DNA of 64,000 nucleotides from Oncomelania hupensis (GCA_036898135.1 CM072514.1:6720137-6784136), one strand, 5' to 3'. Shown: positions 31,801 to 42,048, numbered from the stretch's first letter. Notes: generated from the letters alone by a model not told the origin. Translations and numbers: made by a program.

Positions 31801-33347
31801 CCAAGATATACCACGCCAACCTCCTCAAGCTGTACGTGGAAAGGCCATCAGAGACTGTGCATGTGGCAACAGCAGCTGAGATCGACAACAGCTTTGACAG
31901 CGAAGAACTGTTGGAACTGGGAGACTTCCACAGCAAAGAAGGCATCGATGACGTTAAGCTAGGACCAAGCTTGACGGAAGGTCAAAAGTTGGAGCTCAAG
32001 GACCTTATGGGCGAATTTCCCCATAGCTTCAGCGATGTCCCTGGCTCTACAACTTTGGTCGAACACGAAGTCCACCTCACTTCGAATATCCCTGTTCGAT
32101 CCAAGCCCTTCCCGATCCCTTTCAAGGCCCGTGAATCCTTGAAGAAAGACATCGATGAGATGCTGAAGATGGGCATCATCAGGGAGTCCAGTTCCCCCTA
32201 CGCGTCCCCTGTCGTGGTCGTGAAGAAGAAGGACGGCAGCAACAGAGTATGCATCGACTACAGGAAGGTTAATAAGATCACCGTCTTCGACCCTGAGCCG
32301 ATGCCTACCGCAGCAGACCTCTTCCGCCAACTATCGGGGAGTAGAATCTTCTCAAAGATTGACCTCAGCAAGGGTTATTGGCAAGTCCCCGTGCGTCAAC
32401 AGGACATACCAAAGACTGCTTTCATAACTCCTGATGGGACGTACGAGTGCCTAAGGATGCCCTTTGGCATGGTCAACAGCGGAGCTACCCTGAAGAGAGG
32501 AATGAGGAAGATGCTCAAAGGGATGGACAACGTCGTGTGTTACTGGGACGACCTGCTAGTCCACACCCGCACCTGGGAAGAGCATCTGCAGACCTTGAGG
32601 GAGCTGTTTCACCGTCTAACAGAAGCTAACCTGACCGTGAGACCCAGTAAGTGCATTCTGGGGACTGACAATGTCGACTTTATCGGCCATTCGCTGAAAG
32701 AAGGACAAAAGGGGCTTCTGCTAGAAAACGTCACCAAAATTCTGAACGCTCCACGTCCCCAAACAAAGAAGCAAGTACGATCTTTCCTGGGATTGGCTGG
32801 GTATTATAGGGAGTTCGTACCGAACTACTCAGCCATCACAGCACCTTTGTCGGACCTGGTGCGGAAAGGCTGTCCAAACCAAGTGCAGTGGGGACCGTCT
32901 CAGGAGAGGGCATACCAGACTGTGCGCGACCTCCTTTCGAAGGATCCGGTGCTACGACTGCCCGATACTTCCAAGGAATTCGTCTTAAGGACAGATGCAG
33001 CGGACGAAGGCATCGGCGCCATACTGATGCAAGAGCACGAAGGGAAACTATTTCCGGTCAGTTACGCCAGCAAGAAGCTGTCCAGGGCTGAGAAAAATTA
33101 CTCGACCATGGAGAAAGAGTGCCTTGCCATCATATGGGGAATCCGGAAGTTCGAACTGTACCTTCAAGGAGTGAAGTTCGTGCTACAGACTGATCACAAG
33201 CCGCTAACTTACTTGAACTCTGCCAAGTTTGTGAACAGTCGCATCATGAGATGGGCTATGTACTTGCAGAACTTTAACATGCGAGTAGAATCTATCAAAG
33301 GATCAGACAATGTTGGTGCGGACTTCCTCAGCAGAGTGTGTGAGTAA
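28803..33347 (+). CDS. gag-pol: Element B Gag-Pol polyprotein, intact (GMR1-like)
   Basis: Single 1514-codon frame from ATG in a good context (CAAGATGG). Domains: Glu/Arg-rich coiled region about 20-95; conserved PAFVDGKDQIDSYLARFERF; SCAN-like segment about 195-280; CCHC knuckle CFTCNATDHRAANC about 327-340; protease LRDSGCSGVIV about 442-452; integrase zinc region with AHDSIMGGH and CDIC (about 671-712); catalytic Asp about 741 (ALDLIGE), Asp about 800 (LTDLGTQF), Glu about 836 (GLVEKFN); RT with YWDD about 1247; RNase H with RTDAADEG about 1396 and TDHKP about 1462. Integrase precedes RT. No break seen, and the LTRs are nearly identical, so it may be transposition-competent. Confidence 0.95.
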   Translation: MADFWQKGIQLNLKGKQLTEYVKSQERIQERELEEQRRREERELEEQRRREERELEERRQEKEEQRRREEREFEAQRRREEREMDERQLEAERQYQLELARIQNNQHAPQVVSDHMAPKLPAFVDGKDQIDSYLARFERFAKSSNWQPQDWAIRLSALLTGEALDVYTRLSDDDAKDYDVLKEALLQCYNFTEKGYRKRFRECRPKSDETPKQFVERLSSYLHKWVELSGETKSYDSLHDLIVKEQFLNACHRDLATHLEEQKLQTLKDVTEAAERYLIAHGKTLGLPSATKHFQKTANHGNQVQGSQTSQRQTDSTPPPREGHSRGCFTCNATDHRAANCPQNKSSGQRSSTDNSAAGNRQRRFSNQRQNSRSDHQVCGGSVILPSETKRTATPADVQECMTDGQLLLANGKSIPVVASAAVTVQNMPVSKGRVGNHEVTVLRDSGCSGVIVREDLIAKEQFTGDSKWTLMADSKCVRAPVAKIHVNTPFYIGEVEAVCLKKPLYDLMIGNIDGARRPDDPDPEWSPASTQHVEVVEEDPLPFPDGDLTELLRDNVVTPAQPCRPEIVGAVTTRAQAKRDKMSTPLKVADNSKAAIVDRDKLIQLQEADSTLNKYRNRQDHVTKGSGTVYFEVKAKILYRIFQHPRVNGGKPLRQVLVPLPLRRQVMEVAHDSIMGGHLGIKKTSDRIQTVFYWPGLHADVSRFCRSCDICQKTIPRGRVPKVPMQRMPLIDRPFKRVALDLIGEIRPPSEEGHRWVLTLVDYATRYPEAVPLKKIDTETVAEALVDMFSRLGVPEEILTDLGTQFVSDCMKEVNRLLSIRHLTTTPYHPMCNGLVEKFNATLKSTLKKLCSEQPRQWHRYINALLFAYREVPQESTGFSPFELLYGKTIRGPMHILKELWTKEVETPEVKNSYQYVFELREKLEQTLEIARENLKKSQDCGKHYYDRRAVNRKFKPGNKVLVLLPTDHNKLLMQWKGPYEVETVVGINDYKVKVGQHSKIYHANLLKLYVERPSETVHVATAAEIDNSFDSEELLELGDFHSKEGIDDVKLGPSLTEGQKLELKDLMGEFPHSFSDVPGSTTLVEHEVHLTSNIPVRSKPFPIPFKARESLKKDIDEMLKMGIIRESSSPYASPVVVVKKKDGSNRVCIDYRKVNKITVFDPEPMPTAADLFRQLSGSRIFSKIDLSKGYWQVPVRQQDIPKTAFITPDGTYECLRMPFGMVNSGATLKRGMRKMLKGMDNVVCYWDDLLVHTRTWEEHLQTLRELFHRLTEANLTVRPSKCILGTDNVDFIGHSLKEGQKGLLLENVTKILNAPRPQTKKQVRSFLGLAGYYREFVPNYSAITAPLSDLVRKGCPNQVQWGPSQERAYQTVRDLLSKDPVLRLPDTSKEFVLRTDAADEGIGAILMQEHEGKLFPVSYASKKLSRAEKNYSTMEKECLAIIWGIRKFELYLQGVKFVLQTDHKPLTYLNSAKFVNSRIMRWAMYLQNFNMRVESIKGSDNVGADFLSRVCE

Positions 33348-33540
33348 CAAACATTGACCGTGTAGATAAACTGTGAACATTGACAATATCCAGACAGATT
33401 TGAAGATGAAAACCATTGACTTTGTGTGAATGAACTGAGAACGTTGATAGTGTTCAGACAGGCTGAAATAAGTCTTAATTCTGTACATTGTTTGTGAATT
33501 ACGTTTCAACGTTGTTGAAAGAAATTAAGTAAATTTCTTC

Positions 33541-33555
33541 TTGAGTGGGGGGTTA
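33541..33555 (+). promoter_or_regulatory. Polypurine tract of element B
   Basis: The G-rich run GAGTGGGGGG ends five bases before the 3' LTR. Expected plus-strand priming site. Confidence 0.65.
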
Positions 33556-34191
33556 TGTTACGTTGAAACGAACGAAAGTGTGTCTAAAGCGCGCACGATA
33601 GATCTAATCGTTTCGTTTTGCAAAGTATTCAATAATGGAGTTTATTTACCTTTGATTTGAGTTTGCATTGTTGTTAGGAGAGGCTTTGTATAACGTTGAT
33701 AATTTGCGTTAGTCGATATTATTTGAGAATCTTCTGGATATGCGTGTTTACTCTTGATAGAAATTTCCGGATGGATATCGAAGGTCGTGAATGTTCCCGG
33801 AAGTAGAGAAAATGTGAATGACGTAAGTCAGTGATGACGATCTTTAGTTCGATTGGTGGCAGTGCGTCATTTCTACCACGTACCAAATTGTTCGAGAAAA
33901 GAGAGAGGTTATTTAATCGTGTGCCGAATTGCTGTTGGAGAGAGTAAAGTTGTTGATAGTGATTTGGAAAGTTGCTGTGAAAGTTGTTGAGTTGAATTGA
34001 GAATTGTATGCAGTTGTTGATGTGTGCTGAATAAAAGTGGAAAACTTCATACGTCGACTTTGTGAATTGTATGCTGTTTGGACGGGCTGTGTGAATAAAC
34101 GAATCTGAGTTACACCCTATCAGGAATTCAAGCATCGGGGCTGAATCAGATACTGATAACGAAAAACACCATCATCGAACTGAGTGTAACA
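33556..34191 (+). repeat. 3' LTR of element B
   Basis: 636 bp, TGTTAC to GTAACA, followed by the second target copy CAGGG (34192-34196) and then the rest of the element A LTR. Confidence 0.96.
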
Positions 34192-34196
34192 CAGGG

Positions 34197-35669
34197 TGAA
34201 GGTTAAGGTGGGAGATACGAGGGTGGTTTAGAAGTCGGTTTCGGGTGGCCTTAGGCATGCTTTTCGTGGAAGTTTACTACACTGTATTGTATGAATAGCT
34301 GATCACAGTCAATGTAGCTAAGACTTGTTTGGGTCAAGTCGCACTTCTTTCTTAGCCACCGTTGGGGGAAGATCGCAGGAAGAAAGGCAAGCTCGAACAC
34401 TGGTGGGGACGTTTTGGGAATTTGATTTATGATTCCACGTCAAGCCGTTGGATTTGGGGACTCGGTTGCTAGTCTCATCCTTCTACGTCAGAGCTCTAGG
34501 GCGTCTGTGTTAGTGGTCGTAGGAAATCGCACGAGCCGGTAAGTGATAATGATGCGGTTGCTGCTTGCACTTTTGTCTCTGTCGGTCCGGTCATGAGTGT
34601 TGGGAATTTTAGGGAGGGCTTGTCGAAAAGTGTATGCAAGAATTGTAATGTGTTACAGTCTAATTAATAGGCTTATCGTAAATGCATTTTTTTTTCTATT
34701 ATATATTAGCATAGCATAGCATTTATTTCATTGCTTCTGTTGTGTTTTGAGAAAAACGAATGTTCAGGGGACGCAACCAATGTTTTTGGTAAAATATAAT
34801 GGAATATATTGTTGGATTAAGCAAAGCGATACTATAAAGTATTAAAGATTATAGAATGTTGATGTTTAGTTGTTTAGTTTTTTTTTCTGGAGGAACAAAA
34901 TAAGATTGTTTTGTGAAGTTTAATCTTTGTAGATAATGTGGATGCATTTTGATGTTTCTATTGCAGTGTGCTGACAATGGAAGGGAGATAATTCATTGTT
35001 TAATATGCAGTAGTTTTTCTTTTCAAGTATGTAACGCGTAAACCGAGTTGTTTGCAGGTTGGGCTTTCTTTGGTTGTTCCGGTGCACTTTATGCACGCAT
35101 GCTTATGCGCCCGTTCTCCTGGCCTTGGGGAGGTGCAGTTCGGACTGAGGGGCAGCACTGACTCTTGGAGCTCCGTCCAACCCTCTCGGCAACTTGCAGC
35201 CAGCGTAACGCCGTAATTTAAGTTACGTTCTTCCGTCGTTATTATCAATTGAATAGACCTTCTTCAGGCTGTTTATAACTCGGCTGAAGGACTCTGGTAG
35301 TTTTGACTTGAAACTAATGAACTGGGAAAAAGACACTGAATCAAGTGACAATAATTTGCTGCAATGTTTGTGGTTGTTGAGAGGGGAGTCAGTTGCCTGC
35401 TGGTCTGAAGTGGAGACCAAATCTGAATGTTATTTGTGTTATATATTTGCATTGTGAAAGAGAGGGGAGGGGAAGTTTAATTATCATTGCTTCGATTTTG
35501 TTTGTTTGTTCGTTTTTTGTATGCGAGTTATTTCAAAATAATCATTTTATAAAAACTTTAGATATTTCTTATGTTTGAATAGTTAGAGAGAGAGAGAGAA
35601 ATGGGAAACATGAACCAAGCACGCATTTCCTGACATGCAAAGTCACATTATGGGAAATAACCCGTGACA
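34197..35669 (+). repeat. 3' LTR of element A, right part
   Basis: Matches 20873-22344 with a T-run length difference and about two substitutions by eye. It ends CGTGACA and is followed by target copy CCCAT (35670-35674). Confidence 0.95.
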
Positions 35670-35674
35670 CCCAT

Positions 35675-36487
35675 CTCATCAGGCGAGAGTTAAACGATTT
35701 GGAGGCTGCCAGGAACGATAGTGGTTGGTGGTCCACCTGTACTTTGAAGTGTGTCCCATACAGGTAGAGTTGACACTTCTGTATGGCCCAGACTAGTCCA
35801 AGGCATTCTTTCTCCGACGTGGCGTAGTGTGTTTCGGCGGGTCTCAGTTTTCTGCTGGCGTAGGCAACAGGGAATAGCGTCTCTGCATTCCTGGGGTCGC
35901 GCTGTAGCAGTACTGCTCCGAGTCCTAAGTCACTTGCGTCGATGCGTAGAACGAATGGCCGCGTCAAATCTGGTAGGTGGAGTACTGGCGCCGATGTCAT
36001 TTTGTCCTTGAGTGTTTGGAATGCTGTCTCGCATTCGGCTGTCCATACGACTTTGTCCGGGGCGATTTTCCGGGTTCCATTTGTTAGTGGCACGGCGATG
36101 CTGTTGTAGTTGGGGATGAACTTCTGGTAGAAGCCGCAGAGCCCTAGAAACGACTGCACTTCCTTTTTGGTCTTGGGCCTAGGAGCGTCGAGTAGGCGTT
36201 TCACGGTCTTTTCTACCGGTCGCAGGCTTCCTTGACTTATGGTGTGTCCCAGGAATTCTAATTCCTTGAATCCAATCTGGCACTTGGTGGGTCTTGCCGT
36301 CAATCCAGTGTCTCTGAGGCGAGCGAGAAGTCGTTGTAGGAGCGTGATATGTTCCTCCCAAGTAGGTGTTGCTATGAGGATGTCGTGTAGGTGCTCGCTG
36401 CACACGGGTGCCAGGAGTTTCCGCATCATGGCGCTGAAGATGCTGGGTGCGTTGTGGAGTCCAAATGGAAATACATTGAACTCGAAG

Positions 36488-36488
<1 letters not shown>
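35675..36488 (-). pseudogene. Element C RT-RNase H (copy 1, right part)
   Basis: Minus strand. Encodes the RT middle (FEFNVFPFGLHNAPSIFSAM) through most of RNase H (RIDASDLGLGAVLLQ, EKECLGLVWA, VDHQPLSF). A 12-bp deletion relative to copy 2 removes the AIMD residues, leaving CSEHLHDILIA and so losing the first Asp of the catalytic pair. It is truncated upstream at 36488 by AAT repeats, the right end of the duplication. Confidence 0.9.

Positions 36489-36563
<75 letters not shown>
36489..36563 (+). repeat. (AAT)n at the duplication edge
   Basis: AAT repeats mark the point where similarity between copy 1 and copy 2 stops. Confidence 0.95.
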
Positions 36564-37223
36564 TCTGGGCAGACCTACCTATAACCCAGATTGCCAAAAA
36601 TAGATCTAGGCCTAATATTAATGCCACTCATTGCCGCAATAAGCCACTAGGCCTATATTAGTAAACAACTAAATAGAACGATGAACAGTCTTAAAAAGCC
36701 TTCAACATCGCCCCTATCAAGTATCAATTAAGCTGCATCTTTCTAAAACCATTACCAGGCACACGTTTCATAAGCTAGATCTAAACGAGGAAACTAGGAA
36801 GTTAATGTTATTAGCTACTAAGATTTTGAAGGTAACTAAGGTAAATTCCTAGCTTTTCCTAGCTTTCATCGCCTGTAATCGCAATACAAAATAATACATT
36901 GAGCAATTATTTAGGGGCCTAAAGTATAGGCATATTATATTGACAATTGACATTTGGCTTTACACTGACATTGCTGTGCTAGACACTAATAGTCTACAAA
37001 CATCAATATTCAAAAAGATGTTAAAAATATCTAGAATCGAAAATAATTCATACAAACCCGGTAGAGTTGTTTAAACACTGATGCAACTTTTAATGCAAAA
37101 ACAGTATATCTAAAACAACGTCAATGGAAATCTAAACATGAGTTCTTTTAATTATACCCGCTTTATCTGAACACTATGTACAAGAATATTATAAATCAAT
37201 GACAAAAAAAGAAGAAAATGCGT
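36564..37223. other. Spacer, nothing firmly recognised
   Basis: A+T-rich unique DNA. It would be intron 1 of the minus-strand gene proposed at 37229-37299. No convincing acceptor exon seen. Confidence 0.45.
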
Positions 37224-37228
37224 CTTAC

Positions 37229-37299
37229 CTTTGTTTCAAGTTATTGAAAACACTTGCAGCACTTGAAAAGTGCGGCTGCTTCTCGCCGTCACTATTCAT
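37229..37299 (-). CDS. Candidate first coding exon of a minus-strand gene
   Basis: ATG at 37299-37297 has A at -3 and an in-frame TAA six bases upstream. It opens 71 coding bases beginning MNSDGEKQPHFSSAASVF and ending ...LKQ plus two bases at a consensus donor AAAG|GTAAG (GT complement at 37227-37228). A TATA box CTATAAATAG lies on the same strand at 37486-37495. No downstream exon was found in the window, and 36488 onward is retrotransposon DNA, so the gene may be broken or very long. Product unknown. Confidence 0.4.
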
Positions 37300-37485
37300 C
37301 GTTTATCGCATCTCATTAAAAGTCAGGACTGTCTGACAAGCCCAGGTAGTAACGGTCTTTTTAATTGGTCAACCAAAAACAAAGCTGGTGCGAGATTGGT
37401 AAAAGACATACGTTGTTTTGCCGTTGTGTTCACGCTAGCGAAGAAAACAGTTACTTGAGAGAGTAGGCCTACTATTGAATCAGTT

Positions 37486-37495
37486 CTATTTATAG
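37486..37495 (-). promoter_or_regulatory. TATA box of candidate minus-strand gene
   Basis: CTATAAATAG on the minus strand, about 190 bases upstream of the ATG at 37299. Position fits a 5' UTR of about 150 bases. Confidence 0.45.
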
Positions 37496-37499
37496 CGTT

Positions 37500-37837
37500 G
37501 CTCACTTACTTCGTTTTGCCATTTTATTCTGGTACTTAAAAAATATTTAACAAGCACAACATACTAAAATAAAAACTGTAATATCTTCGTCAAAATTTGA
37601 CATTTTTATTCGGGATTTTTTTTTAAAGATGCGCCTCCTCCTCATCTATACGGCAGTATTAATAACTCATTTTCGCCCAAAACTGCAGATACTTTGTTTT
37701 GCCATTGCACGTACGATATTGTATCTGTTTGGGTGGAAATGATATTAAGGGCGGAGTGCGGATCATTCGATAAAAGCGTTGCTGCGCTATATCAATTGTC
37801 ATTCATGATGATGGTGATGATGATGATGATGATGACG
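37500..37837. other. Spacer, nothing recognised
   Basis: No gene seen. It ends in GAT and ATT repeats. Confidence 0.45.
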
Positions 37838-37912
<75 letters not shown>

Positions 37913-37980
37913 GGTGATGATGATGATGATGATGATAATGAGGAGGAGGAGGATGATGGTGGTGGTGGTGCTGATGATGA
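37807..37980 (+). repeat. (GAT)n-(ATT)n-(GAT)n block
   Basis: GAT repeats, ATT repeats at about 37838-37912, then GAT/GGT repeats running up to the exon at 37984, as in the two paralogous genes. Confidence 0.92.
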
Positions 37981-37983
37981 CAG

Positions 37984-38172
37984 ATACTCCTGTTGGAGTG
38001 CCCCGCGAGAGCGGTGTTTGGCAATAAGTATCGGGGGATCCGTGACTGGCATAATAATGGAAGGAGATGCCGAGACAACCGCACTAAGATCAACTGCGTA
38101 TGCCCCGGCAACACGCCCTGCCCCGTCCAAAACGAAAACCACGTGGTTTACGAGAACGAAGAGCACCTGTGA
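37984..38172 (+). CDS. Third paralogue of the Cys-containing gene, intronless exon
   Basis: Open frame of 62 codons after GATGACAG, with an in-frame TGA at 37978-37980 just upstream. Begins ILLLECPARAVFG, then GIRDWHNNGRRCRDNRTK joined directly to INCVCPGNTPC, ending ENEEHL and TGA at 38170-38172. INCxCPG and its codons match the terminal exons at 8311 and 40154. The segment around IRD...N.R also aligns with copy 2 exon 39356-39470 (VRDSSDNRS), so it combines two exons with no intron. GI-x-x-W-HNNG followed by D.R..K and Cys resembles dermatopontin repeats. Could be a gene with intron loss, a retrocopy fragment or a pseudogene. Confidence 0.5.
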   Translation: MLLLECPARAVFGNKYRGIRDWHNNGRRCRDNRTKINCVCPGNTPCPVQNENHVVYENEEHL

Positions 38173-38495
38173 GGCTCCTAAACTATTAAGTTTTACATTA
38201 AGACTATGGACTGCTGACGTCGACCACTTTCCATCGATAAATGCCACTTTACATTGCACCTAGATAGTCAACGGCAACTTTACCAGACCGCAGACATAGC
38301 AGTGGTATTATTTCATAAAATAGTGTCTGAACACCACGTGCTTTATAGTGTACAGCCCGACCTCAACTGCCCGCATGGCAAGTCGGCGAATGCACCGAAC
38401 AGCTATTGCCGAACCAAAACGCTCAGATCGAACTGTTTTCATTCTTAACTGGGCGAGTTTGAGTTCGCAGAGCATCGTTTCACTGCTTTTCACAG

Positions 38496-38678
38496 GTGAA
38501 CATTTTGCTGGCATGTGTCGGGGACTATAATTCTACTCCATTCCACTCGCAGATCCCCCTCTGGGAGCAAGTTTCTCATTGGCTTAGGAAAAAGCGGGCG
38601 TGTTTGCGCCGTGTACCGGCGTCAAAATTCAAAACATGTAAACGCCACGGTCATTTCTGGCGAGTTCGGAGTTGTTAA
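38496..38678 (+). CDS. Possible terminal exon, unknown product (copy 2)
   Basis: Equivalent of 6729-6905, 60 codons, ending HGHFWRVRSC and TAA, preceded by TTTTCACAG. It has two more codons than copy 1. Status as an exon unproved. Confidence 0.3.
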   Translation: MNILLACVGDYNSTPFHSQIPLWEQVSHWLRKKRACLRRVPASKFKTCKRHGHFWRVRSC

Positions 38679-38694
38679 AAAATCAGTTAAATCA

Positions 38695-38987
38695 GGGGTG
38701 TCGGATAGCGCAGTGGTTGGAGCACTCGCTACTGTGTCTCAAGGTAAGCACCGTCCAGTGCGGTTAGCACTTGGATGGGTGACCGCAAAATGTGAAGCGA
38801 CAAATAGCAACGCCCCCAGTTGACTCAACTGTGATTGAGTACCCACTCTCTTAAGGGTGGGGAAGGTAAAGCAGCGAGGGAGAGAGATGGGCATCACCCT
38901 CATTACGCTGGCCCAAGATAAGTGTGGTCTCCAACATCACGCTTCCCTACTGCCACAAGGCTATGGGACTACCTTTACCTTTACCTT
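38695..38987 (+). mobile_element. Composite tRNA/5S SINE, copy 2
   Basis: Same insertion as 6922-7217. Confidence 0.85.
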
Positions 38988-39240
38988 AATTTGTACCAGG
39001 TAAGAAGCAGAACCCTTTTCTTGGAATTGTTCGAACCGCTCATTTGGGAACGAACGACTGTTCAGCGGTTTCCACGAACGCTGGTCAGCTCCAAAGATGT
39101 TTATCTGATGAGGTGTAGGCTTACTAACCGATGACCCTTGCTTCTAGTTGACTTCTGTGTGTATATCGATTAAACTGACAACAATGTGCCTGTTACACCC
39201 CATGTAGTACTAAAATATTGGCCATAAAAAAACAAAAACA

Positions 39241-39273
39241 AATGACGACGACGACGACGATGATGGTAATGAC

Positions 39274-39322
<49 letters not shown>

Positions 39323-39352
39323 TTGATGATGTTGATGATGATGACGATGTTG
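39241..39352 (+). repeat. (GAT)n microsatellite before exon
   Basis: Copy 2 equivalent of 7469-7575, again ending at the exon acceptor. Confidence 0.9.
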
Positions 39353-39355
39353 CAG

Positions 39356-39470
39356 GCGGTATCTGTGCGAGCCCAAATGTGATTTTTGGATGTGCAGTAA
39401 CTATACTACAGTGGCTGCCGAGAGTGTCCGGGACTCATCTGATAATCGAAGTTATAGCAGCTACTACAAG
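39356..39470 (+). CDS. Penultimate exon of fast-evolving Cys-containing gene (copy 2)
   Basis: Acceptor GTTGCAG ends at 39355 and donor GT is at 39471. The frame starts RYLCEPKCDFWMCSNY and ends DNRSYSSYYK, one codon (AGC) longer than copy 1. All seven substitutions relative to copy 1 change residues (L/R, G/W, F/V, W/R, N/D, Y/N, F/Y). Joins the exon at 40154 in phase 0. Splice sites, frame and cysteines are conserved, which argues against a pseudogene. Confidence 0.62.
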
Positions 39471-39502
39471 GTAGCGCTGACATTTTCATTGCAATTGGTT
39501 GA

Positions 39503-39654
<152 letters not shown>

Positions 39655-40153
39655 TAGAGCTTACAGTTGAAAGTGCTGAGGGAGCATAGGATAGACAATG
39701 AATACAGTAAGAACTTAGGAAACAAAATCAATGCCAGTAGTAAATACGTCAGTCTTAAGCAGACGCTGACATGATTCCTTCTCTTAGTGTCACGTTTCGG
39801 CACAGACTGTGGAAGGTAATTCTGTAGGTCGGGTGTGGCACAGTTCAATAATATAACACCTTTTGCTCGCAACGCCAACCATCCCGAAACCGACCCTGTG
39901 AGGCGGACGCGGCGCCCACGAGAAAGAATATGGCAGTATAGAGGAGATGAGATCGCTCCTGTAGATACTACAACGCTGTCAGTGCAGCCTTACACGAGCG
40001 ATAGAACTTTGTGGTCAATTCTCTTCTGCACAGAAACCCAAATGCGAGAGCGGATTGACGTAATTATTATCTGTTTCAATAAATAAATTGAACGGACTAT
40101 TTAGACCGTATAATTTGTATCGGGTAGGCTTAATGTGTAACCTATCTGTTCAG

Positions 40154-40300
40154 ATCAACTGCCGCTGTCCCGGCCACAACCAGCCCATGGCGACTCTGCC
40201 CGGTGTTTGGCGAAGTTCCACAATCTACTACCGGACCCACTATAGCAACACTATAGGCGTCAACTCCCGGTGGTACCTATGCTTCGGAGGTACAGTGTGA
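40154..40300 (+). CDS. Terminal exon of fast-evolving Cys-containing gene (copy 2)
   Basis: Acceptor ATCTGTTCAG ends at 40153; 48 codons to TGA at 40298-40300. Starts INCRCPGHNQP as in copy 1, then a divergent part with YYRTHYSNTIG and SRWYLCFGGTV. The HYSN...SRWYLC pattern resembles the S-x-H-x-N...DR-x-W-x-F-x-C repeat of dermatopontin-family proteins (Limulus amebocyte aggregation factor is a known member). Substitutions relative to copy 1 are about 23 replacement to 1 silent. Role not known; extracellular binding or aggregation would be the family expectation if the assignment holds. Confidence 0.65.
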   Translation: MNCRCPGHNQPMATLPGVWRSSTIYYRTHYSNTIGVNSRWYLCFGGTV

Positions 40301-40409
40301 CACGTCAGGCGGGAGTGGTGTAAGGATTGGGCAGGGGGTGTGGGTGAATGGGGGTTGTTTGCATAATGAAAGAGGCCGCTAGTTTTACTCCTGATGGACT
40401 TTTCAAGGA

Positions 40410-40607
40410 AATGTCATTATCATCATCATCGTCATCATCATTATCTTTCTCGTCGTCATTATAATCATTATCATCACGATCTCAAGCACCATCACCTTCA
40501 TAGTAATCATCGCCTATCACATCACACTTCTCCTTTTCATCCTCCTCACCATCATCACCCCCATCAGCATTATAGTAATAATTACTATCATGCTGATGAT
40601 AATTATT

Positions 40608-40675
<68 letters not shown>

Positions 40676-40714
40676 TGTCGTCGTCGTCGTCAGCATCATC
40701 GTCATCATAAATGC

Positions 40715-40786
<72 letters not shown>

Positions 40787-41095
40787 TGTCGTCGTCAGCA
40801 TCATCGTCATCATAAATACCATCATCATTATAGTCATCATCACCATAGTAATTATCATCATCATCATCATCATCATTGTCGTCGTCAGCATCATCGTCAT
40901 CATAAATACCATCATCATTATATTCATCATCATCATAGTAATTATCATAATCATCATCATCATTGTCGTCGTCAGCATCATCGTCATCATAAATATCATC
41001 ATCATCATAGCCATCATCATTAACAGCGTCCTCATGGTCGTCGCCGTCAACTTTGCCTCCATCTATCAGGCTGTCATCATCTATTCAACCAGTCA
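40410..41095 (+). repeat. CAT-based minisatellite, copy 2
   Basis: Same higher-order repeat as 8578-9368 with fewer units. Confidence 0.92.
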
Positions 41096-41914
41096 TTACA
41101 GTGATTTGTTTGTTTGTTGGTAGACGGACCCTTGACTGGCGCGGACACGGTGTGCGGAGGTTCCAGAGCCCGCAGAGGACGTCTGGGTCTTCTCGAAGAA
41201 GAAGACAGCTGGGCCTAAAAGGATTCGAACCTGGCACAGCCCCTGCTACCTTCCTGCTTTCGTGTGATGGCTCTAACCATTGCTAGTTTATCTACAGACA
41301 GTTTGGATCAGAAACATGCTTTTGGAATTTCAATATTCAACCAGACATCATAAATGTTTTGAGAGAAGTGTTAAACTAAATGAAATATTGAAATATTGAA
41401 TAACACTTGATTTATCACATAAAAACCACCTCGCTATTCGTACTTTCCTAATAATACATCAATCAACACATAAAGCTAAAGGAAATAAACAAGTGTCTAC
41501 AAAACAAGTTTGCAAGTTTTCCTTCTATCCAAAAGCTTAACCATTCAGTCGATGCAGTTTGCCAGTATAAAACTACCTTTTCCCTTCTATTCAAAAGCTT
41601 TACCTTTCAGTCGATGCAGCTTGCCAGTATAAAGCTGCAACACCACCTTTTATTTTGAAGATAATGAATAGGCTCATACTTGTTCAGACAATCACAAGCT
41701 TGCATGTGTTTAGGCACTTGGAATAATATTTTTGTTTTCTTTTGTTGGATGGAAACAATAATAATTCAGTATTTTAAAACCTGTAGATCTTCCTCTACAT
41801 ATGTATTTGCATGCAAGAGCTTACGAAAATATAATTAATGAGAAATAATCAATACACAGCAAAACCTAACGCTGCTTGTGGTTTGTAACATTACAATTAC
41901 CATCATCATTATTA
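41096..41914. other. Non-coding, partly specific to copy 2
   Basis: About 41355-41885 has no counterpart in copy 1. It contains two similar short tracts (CCTTCTATCCAAAAGCTT and CCTTCTATTCAAAAGCTT near 41520 and 41585) followed by GTCGATGCAG. No gene. Confidence 0.5.

Positions 41915-42048
<134 letters not shown>

Noticed and set aside
30275..32330. Minor frames inside element B pol
   Set aside because: Overlap a 1514-codon frame with all catalytic motifs; shadows.
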